A stretch of DNA of 64,000 nucleotides from Morinoia aosen (taxonomy: Eukaryota; Arthropoda; Malacostraca; Amphipoda; Talitridae). The position numbers were made by a program, and so were the translations under genes. The DNA is taken from assembly GCA_030386875.1 (NCBI GenBank), contig CM059559.1, forward strand, positions 4,895,177-4,959,176, read 5' to 3'. Shown piece after piece: positions 1-10,112 of this stretch. Every line of letters begins with the position of its first letter. Within the stretch, counting starts at the first letter, position 1. The notes under the pieces are model-generated. The model did no database searches. It saw nothing but the letters and a program-made list of their open reading frames with translations, and was not told where the DNA came from.

Positions 1-518
1 GTTGGGTACTCTATTCCCAAGGTACGGGCTGTGTGGTACTCTATACCCAAGGTACGGGATGTGTGGTACTCTATTCCCAAGGTACGGGCTGTGTGGTACT
101 CTATTCCCAAGGTACGGGCTGTGTGGTACTCTATTCCCAAGGTAAGGGCTGTGTGGTACTCTATACCCAAGGTACGGGATGTGTGGTACTCTATTCCCAA
201 GGTACGGGCTGTTGGGTACTCTATTGCCAAGGTACGGGGTGTTGGGTACTCTATTGCCAAGGTACGAGCTGTTGGGTACTCTATTCCCAAGGTGCGGGCT
301 GTTGGGTACTCTATTGCCAAGGTACGGGCTCCTGGGTACTCTATTGCCAAGGTACGGGCTGCTGGGTACTCTATTGCCAAGGTACGGGCTGTTGGGTACT
401 CTATTGCCAAGGTACGGGCTGTTGGGTACTCTATTGCCAAGGTACGGGCTGTTGGGTACTCTATTCCCAAGGTACGGGCTGTTCCTTTTGAAGGATACTC
501 TATTCCCAAGGTATGGTA
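1..518 (+). repeat. 30-bp minisatellite carrying P450 exon-9 end plus splice donor (gene 1)
   Basis: About 17 tandem 30-bp units run in from the left edge. Each unit reads like GGTACTCTATTCCCAAGGTA, i.e. codons for Y-S-I-P-K (or Y-S-I-A-K) followed by a GTACGG donor-like motif. The last unit (about 485-516) is longer and reads F-E-G-Y-S-I-P-K then GTATGG, with the donor GT at 511-512. This matches the real end of exon 9 in gene 2 (26906-26932). All units and the terminal copy share one open frame. The array is therefore amplified exon-9/intron-9 boundary of the P450 whose exons 10 and 11 follow. The rest of exon 9 lies outside the window. Confidence 0.9.
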
Positions 519-694
519 TATTACTTATTCATTTTAGGCATTTCAAGCTTTGTTCCAGATCTCTTAGACTCTGATTTTAGCTTTGTGCCTAAAACTGATA
601 GAAACTCTTCATAGGTCGCAAGTTTATTAGATTCGTTCTGGTTATATGAAATGTGATTGTGTGGTGGTTTTCCGAGCATGATTCTGGGTTGCAG

Positions 695-839
695 AACACA
701 ACGGTGCTCGCTTGTGCCGAACTCTGCCATCGGGACAGGAGGTTCTGGAAGAAGCCCTACGAGCTTTACCCGGAGCATTTTTTGGACGAAAACGGAAATT
801 TAGACACCAAAAAGGAAGGCTTCATGCCCTTCTCAATTG
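695..839 (+). CDS. Gene 1 exon 10
   Basis: 145 nt, enters in phase 0 and leaves one base (G) for the next exon. It encodes [18 protein letters not shown]... through PEHFLDE to MPFSI. Acceptor AG at 693-694, donor GTGAGT at 840. Confidence 0.93.
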
Positions 840-2029
840 GTGAGTGACTTGAATCTAGTTTGACATTCTTGCGTGGTATTGATCGAGATAGGGAACGAAT
901 TTCGAAAGTCTTGTTAAAAAACAAAATGAAATAGACTCAAAGTACTGGCTTTTCCGGACTCATTTTTTCTTTCCGAAAAATGTCTTGGCTTGTTACAGCA
1001 AGATTTTACAAATGCCTCGACGTATGAATTTGGCGAACGTGAATCTATGGAAATAGGAAATCAACTTCATCTTTTTATAATACTTAAACACAGTTTTTTA
1101 TGTCGAAAAAAGCATTGCCATTGTAGATGTTCAGAAATCAAAACAATTGCATCTCAGGATCATGACAGCAAATACTTCGACGTATGAGCGCGCTAATTAA
1201 ATTTACGCTTTAGATGCAGGCAGAGTGACTATTGACTCATAGTAACCTAATGTAATCAGTAGTTTCTTCATTTCACTGAGCATAATGTGACACAGTTAAA
1301 TTAATGCTAAAATAATGTCTTTTTTTTCGATTTTCCATCCATTTTTTTCCGACAAACGCTGCTTCCTAAATCCAAGTAAACTGCGGTGTTTATTCTGCAG
1401 GTTGTGAGAGACTCTGTAATCCAGACGTTCTATTCAACATCTTAAGCCACGTGTCTTTAGTTCAGTCCTTCAAAACAGTTTCTATTTTCGCTTAATTCAT
1501 TTTATGGCATCCTCAAACTAGTGCCCGACGCAAATTTTCCATCACATTTTTTTCCTGTGAATATTTTCCCGGGTTGGCTTTTTGAAATATTCATTGCATT
1601 AAATCAATTAAATGACGGAATTAAATCAAGAAATTAGATCAATCAAAAGTTAATTATGTCCGCATAACCAGTATGACTTTTGCATCGTACAATACCAATC
1701 TGGATTGTGTCATTGCTGCATTTGGTCTTGTCAATATGTTTGGTCGATCAGTGTTTATTGACATGTTCCCACCACTACTACCAAAATAACCTCACCACTA
1801 TGAAGTTGCGAAATATTCTACTGCATTCGATCATCTCTCGCCAGGACGCCGTCAGTGTTTGGGGGAATCCTTGGCTCGCATGGAACTTTACGTCTTCACG
1901 ACGGCCATCTTGCAGCGGTTCAGGATCGAGCCACCAGAGGGGGTGACTCTCACGGCCGAGCTGGACAAGTCTCAGAGACTCCTCAACATACCCAAGCACT
2001 ATGAAGTTGTTCTTAGAAAAAGGATCTAA
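695..2029 (+). CDS. Cytochrome P450, CYP2 clan, 3' part (gene 1; exons 10-11 only)
   Basis: This is the C-terminal end of a microsomal P450 monooxygenase, a heme-thiolate enzyme of the ER that takes electrons from NADPH-P450 reductase. Two exons are visible: 695-839 (acceptor TTGCAG, donor GTGAGT, ends in phase 1) and 1845-2029 (acceptor CGCCAG, TAA stop at 2027-2029). They carry the PEHFLDE segment (the PERF region) and, across the junction, the heme loop [11 protein letters not shown] with the axial Cys. The tail [15 protein letters not shown] is the usual L-helix of the CYP2 clan. A possible AATAAA lies at 2389. Exons 10 and 11 are nearly identical to those of gene 2 (about four differences in the 145-nt exon 10), so this is a recent tandem duplicate. 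Its 5' exons are off the left edge, so intactness cannot be judged. Substrate unknown. Confidence 0.93.
840..1844 (+). other. Gene 1 intron 10
   Basis: About 1 kb of AT-rich intron between exons 10 and 11. I see no gene or clear repeat in it. It diverges completely from intron 10 of gene 2 after roughly the first 25 bases. Confidence 0.7.
1845..2029 (+). CDS. Gene 1 exon 11 (heme-Cys, stop)
   Basis: 185 nt. It completes the split Gly codon and reads [18 protein letters not shown]..., ending [13 protein letters not shown] and TAA. The axial heme cysteine is the C of RQCLG. Confidence 0.95.
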
Positions 2030-4229
2030 GCTCGAAAACTTGAACTATTAGGTCTGAGTCTATGTTATGGGGCAAGGCTGTTCAGGGAAAACACAGATAA
2101 GCAAATTTAGGAGTAGAAAAAAATGAAGACAAAGGAAAACAGTTTGTTTGCATAACAGTTGATTCATGATAAAAACAAACAATTTACATCTAAAAATATC
2201 TCAGCATTAAGGTCCATAGATGAAAGACGTACCATAGTAGGTATCATTGACAAGCGAGTCAATTGCTGAGTATTAGATAGACAGAAAAACATAATAATAT
2301 AACCCTATGGTTAATTAACTCAAGTCTTAGAATGATCATATATACAAGAAACAAAAAAGGAAACCATAACTCATTGCTGAAGAACGTCAAATAAAGTATG
2401 CAGTCTCCATTAACAAAGGCACCTGAGCTATACGATTGTGCGATGGTAACCGATATTTTTAGGATTGTAGGGGGCTATGGATGATAGCTCTTGCAAAAAT
2501 GAAAGGCCGATTGCCTGGAAATTTGAAACTAACTTTATGTGCGTACATATTAATAAATACCTAATAACTTGTCTTCTTCAGATCATCGCCTATGTAAAAT
2601 TACCAATGTTTCTAGCAACGGTATAGAGCCCTGTGATTACCAACGAAATTACCATTTACAATGGAGCGCCCATCGTATTTAACCTAAAAAACTTGAAATA
2701 CTATTCAGGAGCAAACAATGATTTCTTTTGACGCCTAGAATATGTTCACTATACGCATGTCTTGCTGAAAGTACATGCGTTCGTTTCGATTCTTTATTCC
2801 TTAGCGCTGACCACGTTGTTATCGGATTAAGTTGTACCTATTCAAAATCTGACTTATAATATTATTGTCCGTAACGCTGACCACGCTGTTATTAGATTAA
2901 GTTGTACGAATCTGAATTAAAATTGTCTAGTTTAAAACCAATTTTCATATTTGGTGGAAAATTTTCCTAAGAAACTGAAATAATTGTTTTGGTAAATGCA
3001 TTAAATTTTATCATTGCTGACATTATAGTTTTGTTTGTTGATGAAAAACCTCCTGCTTGATCGCCCTTCCTCGTTGAGCTCAATTTTTTAGAATCACTAC
3101 ATTGATTATACTTTTCTGTTGTTCAAAGGCTATACTTATGTCTTTATTCCTAAAATACCTCTTCGAAAACCATTCTTCAATGAAATTTACAACGAAAATA
3201 TAGGGTAGAAAAACTCTTTTATTCCTAGACTGACTCGTGTTTCATTTCTAGTCTGACACCTATTTTAAAATGCAGTAACAGCGTTTGTTGCTACGTTACC
3301 TTTGTGAAGTGGAAGCCGAGTGTCACAAACCTTGGAATCCGCTTCTATAGCTTCTGAAGTAATATTTCCAAGCTGTGTAATTACCGCCTTCTGATATTTA
3401 AAGCGTTTAATATATAACGTATGACAACATGTACTCTGGGTTTGAATTGTTCAGGAATTTTTCTATGTGAAGAGTTGCCTATTTAGCAGTGTAAGTGCTT
3501 AAATTAAGGCATGAAAGTGAACGTCCCCAGTCCGCTCTGATAAATTGATGCCCCGTTCAATTCCGTTTTTTTACCCATAATCTGAAAATTATAATCTTTA
3601 CTCAATTATTTCGCTTGCTTTCTTACCATAAGTTTGCTCACGAAAATTTTTAACCGCAAGAAAATTGGGTCGTTCTTCCGACACACAAATCCTCGGCGCC
3701 TGCAAATACTTTTGTCCCTGATTAGTGAACAATGATGAGTACAATGTACGTCTGTGTACGTCGGAATGACATCACGGAACATTTACGTCAGGATTGCTGA
3801 GCACCAAGATAGAAGTTTTCGAACAGGAGCCCGCTTAGCAGGTCCTCCTCATTGTACCATTCGGGTTGATGCCGAGCTCTGTAAATGTTCCTATGTCTGA
3901 GACGGACTTCAAAGTTATTGTCTGAACCACCGGTGACAGGGAACCTGAAACTTTAGAATCTCTGCTCACCTTCAAAGAGAAACTTGAGTTGAATCACACA
4001 GGTAGCTCATTGCAACTTCAAACAGTTGAATCAAAAGTTAAATGTTGCTTTAATTTTGTATTACTTATCTTTATGATTCTAATAATGTTCTATGATATGC
4101 ATCTAGAACCAAAAATCGATAATTATTTAATAATTAATTTCTTAAAGTTGAAAAATGGTATTCAAATTAGTCACTGGCTAACTTCTATTATAACGCAAAA
4201 ATATCACAAAAAACTCAAAAATATGAATA
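2030..4229. other. Intergenic, AT-rich, nothing recognised
   Basis: 3' flank of gene 1 followed by about 2 kb without a supported gene. There is a possible poly(A) signal near 2389. A short direct repeat around 2805-2912 (a CGCTGACCACG..TGTTAT..GATTAAGTTGTAC motif, two copies) is the only structure I noticed. Confidence 0.6.
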
Positions 4230-5855
4230 CAATGTAAATAAAGCAGCTAGAAAAAGTGAATCTATTATTCAAGAAAATGCAACGTGTCACCAGGAAAAAG
4301 ACTTCCCAAATCTTATCAACAACTTCATTAACACATGTAAAAATATTGTCAACAATATCACTAACGATCTAATTCATCACCTGAACAACATCAAACATAT
4401 CCTCTTGACTATTTTTTCTTTTTACGCCCGCTTCTACTCCCGATCTTCTTGACTGTACGTGTAACTTAAGAAATAAATCAAATGAACTATAATCGTTCTC
4501 ATCTCAAGGGTCCATAGCTGACTTTATACCTCCGATTTTCTTGGACTTTATTAAAAGTTCCCTTTACCTACATATTTTCCGAACCTGCCTCAAAACTGCG
4601 CTAGTGCATCCCGTGCTTAATAATTGTGAAGAAACCTGCACTAAAAATCATAGACCTGCCTCTATCCTAGAGAATTTTAGTAGAATTTTTGACAAATTTT
4701 TCTGCAGCAAAGTGTACTATTCGTTCAAAAATTATTTCGCTTGAATAAACCATAGGATTCCAAATTGAAAAAAATTGACGACGCTGGCAGACCATTGGAA
4801 ATCCCTTACTCCAATTTCAACGCAGGAGATTGCATTTGTCTCCTGGTTTTTTAACTTCCACAAAGTCGAGTCAGTATATGACAGTACATTACTTTTGAAG
4901 CTTCAATACTATGGCATGATAGGGGTAGTCACCACATGAATTAAATCATTCCTGACGAACCGTAAACAATATGTTACAATGGGAAACTCTCAATCGGATC
5001 TTCTCGCTATTAGCGAAGACATTCCTCAAGGATCGGCTTAAATTAGGGACCTTTACTGTTTCTCTCTCTCCTATCCTCTCTAACAAAGGATACAATACAA
5101 TGGAAAATACAATAAATGGAGACAGAAAACAGTTTCAATATGATTCAAAGTAAAGAAAACTTTGCCAATATCGTTAATGCTAAGTTTATATTATTCTCTT
5201 TTACGTGAAATGCATGTTCACCGCATATTAAAATTGGTGTTGATCTGACTGATTCATGTTTGATATAAATTTCTAGGAAATATTATCGATAAAAATCTTA
5301 CTTTCAAAGAGCATATCTCGTGCACTGGTGTTAGACTTTAAAATCAGAAAGACTTCCCAGTAAAATTGAAAATATCAAGTTCGAAAATGCTTTGAAAATA
5401 TCAAACGGGACGTTACTTCTCTTTGTTCAATACGGTATAGAATCAAAGCACGAGGCTGACAAAACTTGTACGAAGATACTCTTTAGTCTACCAAAGAGAG
5501 CCATTAGAGCTTTAGAAACTTGAATAACTATGTTCACAAACCATGGATTCATCTTTCGGTGGATTCAGTAGTTCATCTTTCTGATCTATATCAACTTTCT
5601 TTCAAAAATTTCATCTCCGAAACTTTGAATGATGATGGCAATTTAGAATACAATTGGTATCTGTTCAAACCAGCCATCACGGTCATTTGGCTATACATCG
5701 AAGAAAATCCACTACGGCTCACTTAGCCGGAACCCAGCCTCAAAGCAGTTTAAACACAATAATTAAAGCTTGGAACTCAATCATTTCTAACGTCCGAAGG
5801 AGTAATCTTTCGGGACATTTAAAAACCAAAGAGTTTTACATATTTATTCTCTAGA
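4230..5855 (+). pseudogene. Decayed LINE reverse transcriptase fragment
   Basis: Several frames carry broken stretches that line up in order with the better preserved LINE at 14717-17677. These include NHRPASILENFSRIFDKFF near 4647 (compare [19 protein letters not shown]) and LTNRKQYV / ISEDIPQGS near 4955-5040. Further on come IIDKNLTFKEHIS near 5283 and LYQLSFKNFISETLNDDGN near 5590. Stops and frameshifts are frequent, so this is a dead, old copy of the same LINE group. Boundaries are approximate. Confidence 0.75.
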
Positions 5856-6061
5856 TATTTAGTTAGCTAAACTTAAAAAGGATTAACTGTATTAGCTCTA
5901 CAAGGCAATTTATAATGATAGGCTAAATGGTGTGAAATGAATCTTAAGGCTATATTGTGTTCTACGCACTTCTGACTCGAGTCCAGTTGGAGTATTACAA
6001 AATTGGCCGTCATTTTCTATTTTCTCAAGTCATGCAACTGTTTGATCAGTCTAGAGTGTTT

Positions 6062-6190
6062 TAGATAAGTGCTCTTGATTAGATACCGTCACTGCACACA
6101 TCAGAGTAAAGTTGCTTGAGAATGCACTAAATTTCATTTAATTTAACTGGGTCCTGTCTATTTAAACAGATCAAAGTAATCTACTGAAGT
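6062..6190 (+). repeat. Diverged direct repeat, copy 1
   Basis: About 125 bp starting AAGTGCTCTTGATTAGATAC and containing GGGTCCTGTCTATT recurs at about 7774-7890, next to the Tc1/mariner element. It is either a dispersed repeat or a local duplication. Confidence 0.6.
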
Positions 6191-6250
6191 TTCACTTGTA
6201 GAAATAAATTAGTAAAATTGTTTAATGCATTAAACTTAGGTTAAACTTAC

Positions 6251-6338
6251 GGAAAATTGTGTTTTCGCCTTCGGAAGTACTCTGTTGTGCCTCATAGAAG
6301 TATTTGGAAGCTGAAAGCTGATCGATGTCCATGGAAGC
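6251..6338 (-). CDS. Candidate isolated coding exon (unknown gene)
   Basis: On the minus strand an 88-nt stretch is bounded by a good acceptor (TTTGTTTTACAG) and a perfect donor (GTAAGT). It is open in two frames. One reads ASMDIDQLSASKYFYEAQQS and continues TSEGENTIF. I do not recognise the protein, and no partner exon was found nearby. It could be one exon of a minus-strand gene with long introns, or chance. Low confidence. Confidence 0.3.
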
Positions 6339-7207
6339 CTGTAAAACAAAGATTGTGTTTGTTAGGTTCTATGTCTAAATGTATGAATGTATGTGCTTGT
6401 GAAAGGGTGGGTAGGTGAGCCAATGAGAATGATCGTTTTTACTGCACTTGAATGAGAAATAGGATTTAAGTTTTTATAGATGTTTGTTTACATATTTTTC
6501 GTATTTTTTGAACTTTTTTTTATTATTTTTGACCTCGATGTATGTGTTTCAGCTCTGAAGATGGAATTTTAACATTCCGAAACGTTTGCCAAAATGAAAA
6601 CAAATCAAAATTTATATTTTTACGTTGGTTCTCCTATTTATCTTGACAAAGAATGAAATGACATGAATTTTTTTTTTGCTTGCTTCCTGGCTCACTGGAC
6701 ACACGTGGTAATGTCCATAATGAAAAGGCTTGCGTGACGTTTAAAAAACTTGGATGATATTTCTCGTCTGGGCACGGAATTTTATCTTTCATTTCTCTTA
6801 TAAAGAATCACTATCGCATTTTTACTAAACAACTCATAAGAAGGCAAATGTTCTGAGGTGAAACTGATTCAGATGTTTTCCAGAACACGCAGTTTTCACT
6901 TGAATCACTGAAATAATCACTTTTTAGTAATAAACAATAATAAAACACCGAGACGAGTTCGAAGGCTTGGAACGAGTTACTATTTCCGGTGATGACGCCC
7001 TCACAATTTATTCGGCATGAGTGCTCATTTAGGGGTACTATATTGGTATAGGCGTGCGTGTTGCACAATGTTTTTGTTTATTACTCACAAAAATTGTGTC
7101 TCATTACTCGAAAATAATTTATACCGGTATGATTCAAGTAGAATTATTTTTTATTGATCATGTGGTGAACATATTCACTCTGGTTGGTAACCGCTTAATA
7201 CAATATA

Positions 7208-7772
7208 CAGGGTGCGCCAGAGAAACTTACTTATTTGAAAGGTCAATAAAAGCAAAAGTACTGCAGTTATTGTTTTATTGTCTTTTTTATTTGAGAATAC
7301 AATATCCCAATTTTGTTTTACATTGTTTTGAAAATGACATCGGCTAAATGGCGACCCCCATTGCGCATACACTGATTAAGTCGATTTTTGAAGTGCGTGT
7401 CCACTCTTTGCAGCATATCAATCGGTATGTTGGCAATGGCATCGCGAATGTTGTTTTTGAGGTGAGCTATTGTCCGTGGTCGATCGACATAAACCAGCGA
7501 TTTCAAATAACCCCATAAAAAGAAATTGCGTGGAGCCAAATCTCAAAGTTTGAACGGTGATGGGATTCCATGTGATGGATAGTTTACTTCAAAAATCGAC
7601 CTAATCAGTGTATGCGCAATGGGGGTCGCCATTTAGCCGATGTCATTTTCAAAACAGTGTAAAACAAAATTGGGATATTGTATTCTCAAATAAAAAAGAC
7701 AATAAAACAATAACTGCAGTACTTTTGCTTTTATTGACCTTTCAAATAAGTAAGTTTCTCTGGCGCACCCTT
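7208..7772 (-). mobile_element. Tc1/mariner-type fold-back element with transposase C-terminus
   Basis: A 565-bp element with inverted ends (GGGTGCGCCAGAGAAAC at left, its reverse complement at right) and TA on both sides (7206-7207 and 7773-7774). The inverted arms are about 180 bp. The minus strand encodes a transposase C-terminus (APRNFFLWGYLKSLVY near 7500, then NRLNQCMRNGGRHLADVIF), a common ending of Tc1/mariner-superfamily transposases. The right arm is an inverted second copy of the same 3' end, so the 5' half of the transposase is missing and the element cannot move by itself. Confidence 0.85.
7318..7539 (-). pseudogene. Transposase C-terminal fragment (Tc1/mariner superfamily)
   Basis: About 73 codons of a DDE transposase tail starting at the APRNFFLWGYL block. 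The catalytic upstream part is absent because the element is an inverted duplication of its 3' end. Confidence 0.8.
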
Positions 7773-7773
7773 T

Positions 7774-7890
7774 ACTAAGTGCTCGTGATTAGATACAGTA
7801 ACTACACACACCAAAAAAAGTTGCTTGAAAACGCATGAAGCTTCACTTAATTTATTTGGGTCCTGTCTATTGAAACAGATAAAATTTAAG
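7774..7890 (+). repeat. Diverged direct repeat, copy 2
   Basis: Second copy of the segment at 6062-6190, starting right at the target TA of the Tc1/mariner element. Confidence 0.6.
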
Positions 7891-8354
7891 TTCCAATTTC
7901 TCGTGTATACCCGAAGAGCTAGATTTAAATTACTGAACAGATGGCATCTTTATTTTACGAGAACGATCAATCATTACCATTCATCATTATATATTCTTTC
8001 AATTGCATGGCTTACTATTTCGAAAGCACGAAGCCTCTACTTCAACAGTAATGAAAGCTATGCCTTTAAGGGCGTTCCTGTTCATTATTTCAGCGACTTC
8101 ATTTCCGTTAATCACGAGTGTGTTTTAATTTTGTAGCTTAAAGCGAACTATGACAGTACATTTTTTACCTTTTCGCTTTTCGTTGTTTCAACCGCTATTA
8201 AAATATTCTTAGGTTATATTCACGAATTGGAAATTAAAATTTTTAGAATGAGATGTTTTCAAGTAGCAAAGTGTTTATTAATATCCTGTGTGCCAATTCC
8301 TGGTTATATGTATGCTGGTCTTCTTTTATTGAAGCAGCTCACCATACCTACAAC

Positions 8355-8690
8355 ATCAGCTGATTGGATACAAACATCTGCATAAATAACGAACATCTGC
8401 ATCGATTAATGGACTCAAACATCTGCAGCAACAACGAACATCTGTTACAATTGGTTCAAACATCTGCATCAATATTGAACTTCTGTATCAATGGATTCGA
8501 ACATTTGCATCAATTCCGAACATCTGTCTCAATGAATGCCAACATCTGTATCAAAGGATGCCAACACCTGCATCAATACCGAACATCTGTATCAATGGAT
8601 GCCAACATCTGTATCAAAGGATGCCAACACCTGCATCAATACCGAACATCTGTATCAATGGATGCCAACATCTGCATCAATAACGTTCTC
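8355..8690 (+). repeat. 21-bp minisatellite with 63-bp higher-order unit
   Basis: Units like AACATCTGCATCAATxxxG repeat every 21 bp. The last part shows a 63-bp trimer period (GAACATCTG at 8518, 8581 and 8644). As 21 and 63 are multiples of three, it creates an open frame (8364-8732) that I do not regard as a gene. Confidence 0.85.
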
Positions 8691-8699
8691 ACGGTCAAA

Positions 8700-9540
8700 C
8701 TGGAATTGGCTGTCTCCTGTGATCAGCGATAGTGCCCGCCTTATCGCCTTATCTCGCATTTTAAGTGTCTCATGTACCCCTAAAAGAAGAGATCAAATGA
8801 ATCCTATTCTCATTCCGAGTCGTCATGCAGTGATAGGTAATCAAGAGCTGAGCCGCTGTCCTGAAAAGATCAAGAGTGACTTGTTGTAAGCTTAGTCGAT
8901 TCTAATTTGTTCAACGAAAGTTCGTATTTGATTTCCTCGTTCGTAAACATTCTGTGAACGTGACGACATAAGCGGATAAGTCATTCTCGATTTTTCTTCT
9001 ACCTAGTGATGCACTAATACTTCGTGCCTTCGTTCACCTAATAATAATAATAATAATAATAAACTCAGTTGATTTTTATATTGGAAATTTGTCAATCGAT
9101 TGACAGTCGTCCAGTAAAAAAAATGTTGAGTGAATTTCTTCGCAATTCATCACGTGATGAACTTCAACCGTTTAGTAAAGTTGAGAAATTAGAAAAGAAA
9201 ATAATAAACACAGTTGACGACAACTTCGGTCAAAGACTATATTTAGTTGTCGCTCGTTCATCTAAGTTCATCTGTATTGAGTGATAATCTACACAGAGAT
9301 CTACGCAGATGACGAACCTGCATCACACTAAGAATTTGCAGCTGAAGTGCTATCGCAAAATTTCCGCCCTAGAACTTTTGCGTGGAAAGGATGTCGTAAT
9401 TGTAGTAATGTGTACTATAAAAATTTCTCAACGTCAACATTTCCCTGTATTTTACGAATAAAATTTTCGAACTCGCTGCATATTAGCCATATATATGTAT
9501 GTATATCTGGCGAAATAAGAGTTCATGTCGAAGTATGAAA
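8700..9540. other. Intergenic, no gene recognised
   Basis: Unique-looking AT-rich sequence. It contains a short (TAA)n microsatellite at about 9042-9062. Confidence 0.6.
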
Positions 9541-9655
9541 CTGACTTACTTACCTTAATTCAATTGCAGTTTTTCAAATTAGTTACCTTAATTTAATTGC
9601 ACTTTTTCATATTAGTTACCCAAATTCAATTGCAATTTTTCATATTTCAATGAGA
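9541..9655 (+). repeat. Short tandem repeat, about 38 bp x 3
   Basis: Three diverged copies of a unit containing TTAGTTACC..AATTCAATTGCA.TTTTTCA, located about 400 bp upstream of the start codon of gene 2. Confidence 0.7.
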
Positions 9656-10033
9656 GTAACCTATCTGTACCATTTTTATTTTTCTATACATTGTGAAAAT
9701 AATTCTAGGACACTTGAACGATAGTGAATGAGTTACAGAGGATAAATCTTCTCACGTCCGACGTTAGCGAAATCTTAAATAAATATATCATTTTTAATTC
9801 CACCTTTTTGCGTATATAACCCATCGTTGTAACCGGTGACAAATATAAAACCACTCTAAACTAACTGTAGTATTTAAACTCACACGTGGAACATGATAGT
9901 CTATGTCCCTCGCATTCTGTAACTTACAAAACGTTTTTACTGTGCAAACTGATTTTACAAACAAGTGATTTTTTTCAATTCTATGTCGTGAAGATTCCAT
10001 TCTAATCTGATTTATCTATTTTTCAGAACAAAC

Positions 10034-10112
10034 ATGATCATAGAACTTATTATTCTAGTCTTCCTCTTCTTCATCTGGGCTCGGATGTCTAAGCCCAATA
10101 ACATGCCTCCTG
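10034..10112 (+). CDS. Gene 2 exon 1 (membrane anchor)
   Basis: 79 nt, ATG at 10034. It encodes [20 protein letters not shown], then PNNMPPG: a short ER signal anchor followed by the Pro-rich hinge. Donor GTTAGT, phase 1. Confidence 0.88.

Noticed and set aside
31..537. Long open frames (in several frames) through the 30-bp arrays at 1-537 and 26789-28445, looking like repeat proteins
   Set aside because: A 30-bp period without stops opens all frames at once. The sequence is the amplified exon 9/intron boundary, so I treat it as a repeat and only raise in-frame splicing as a hypothesis.
8364..8732. 122-codon frame rich in N-I-C-I repeats
   Set aside because: By-product of a 21-bp minisatellite; no gene context.
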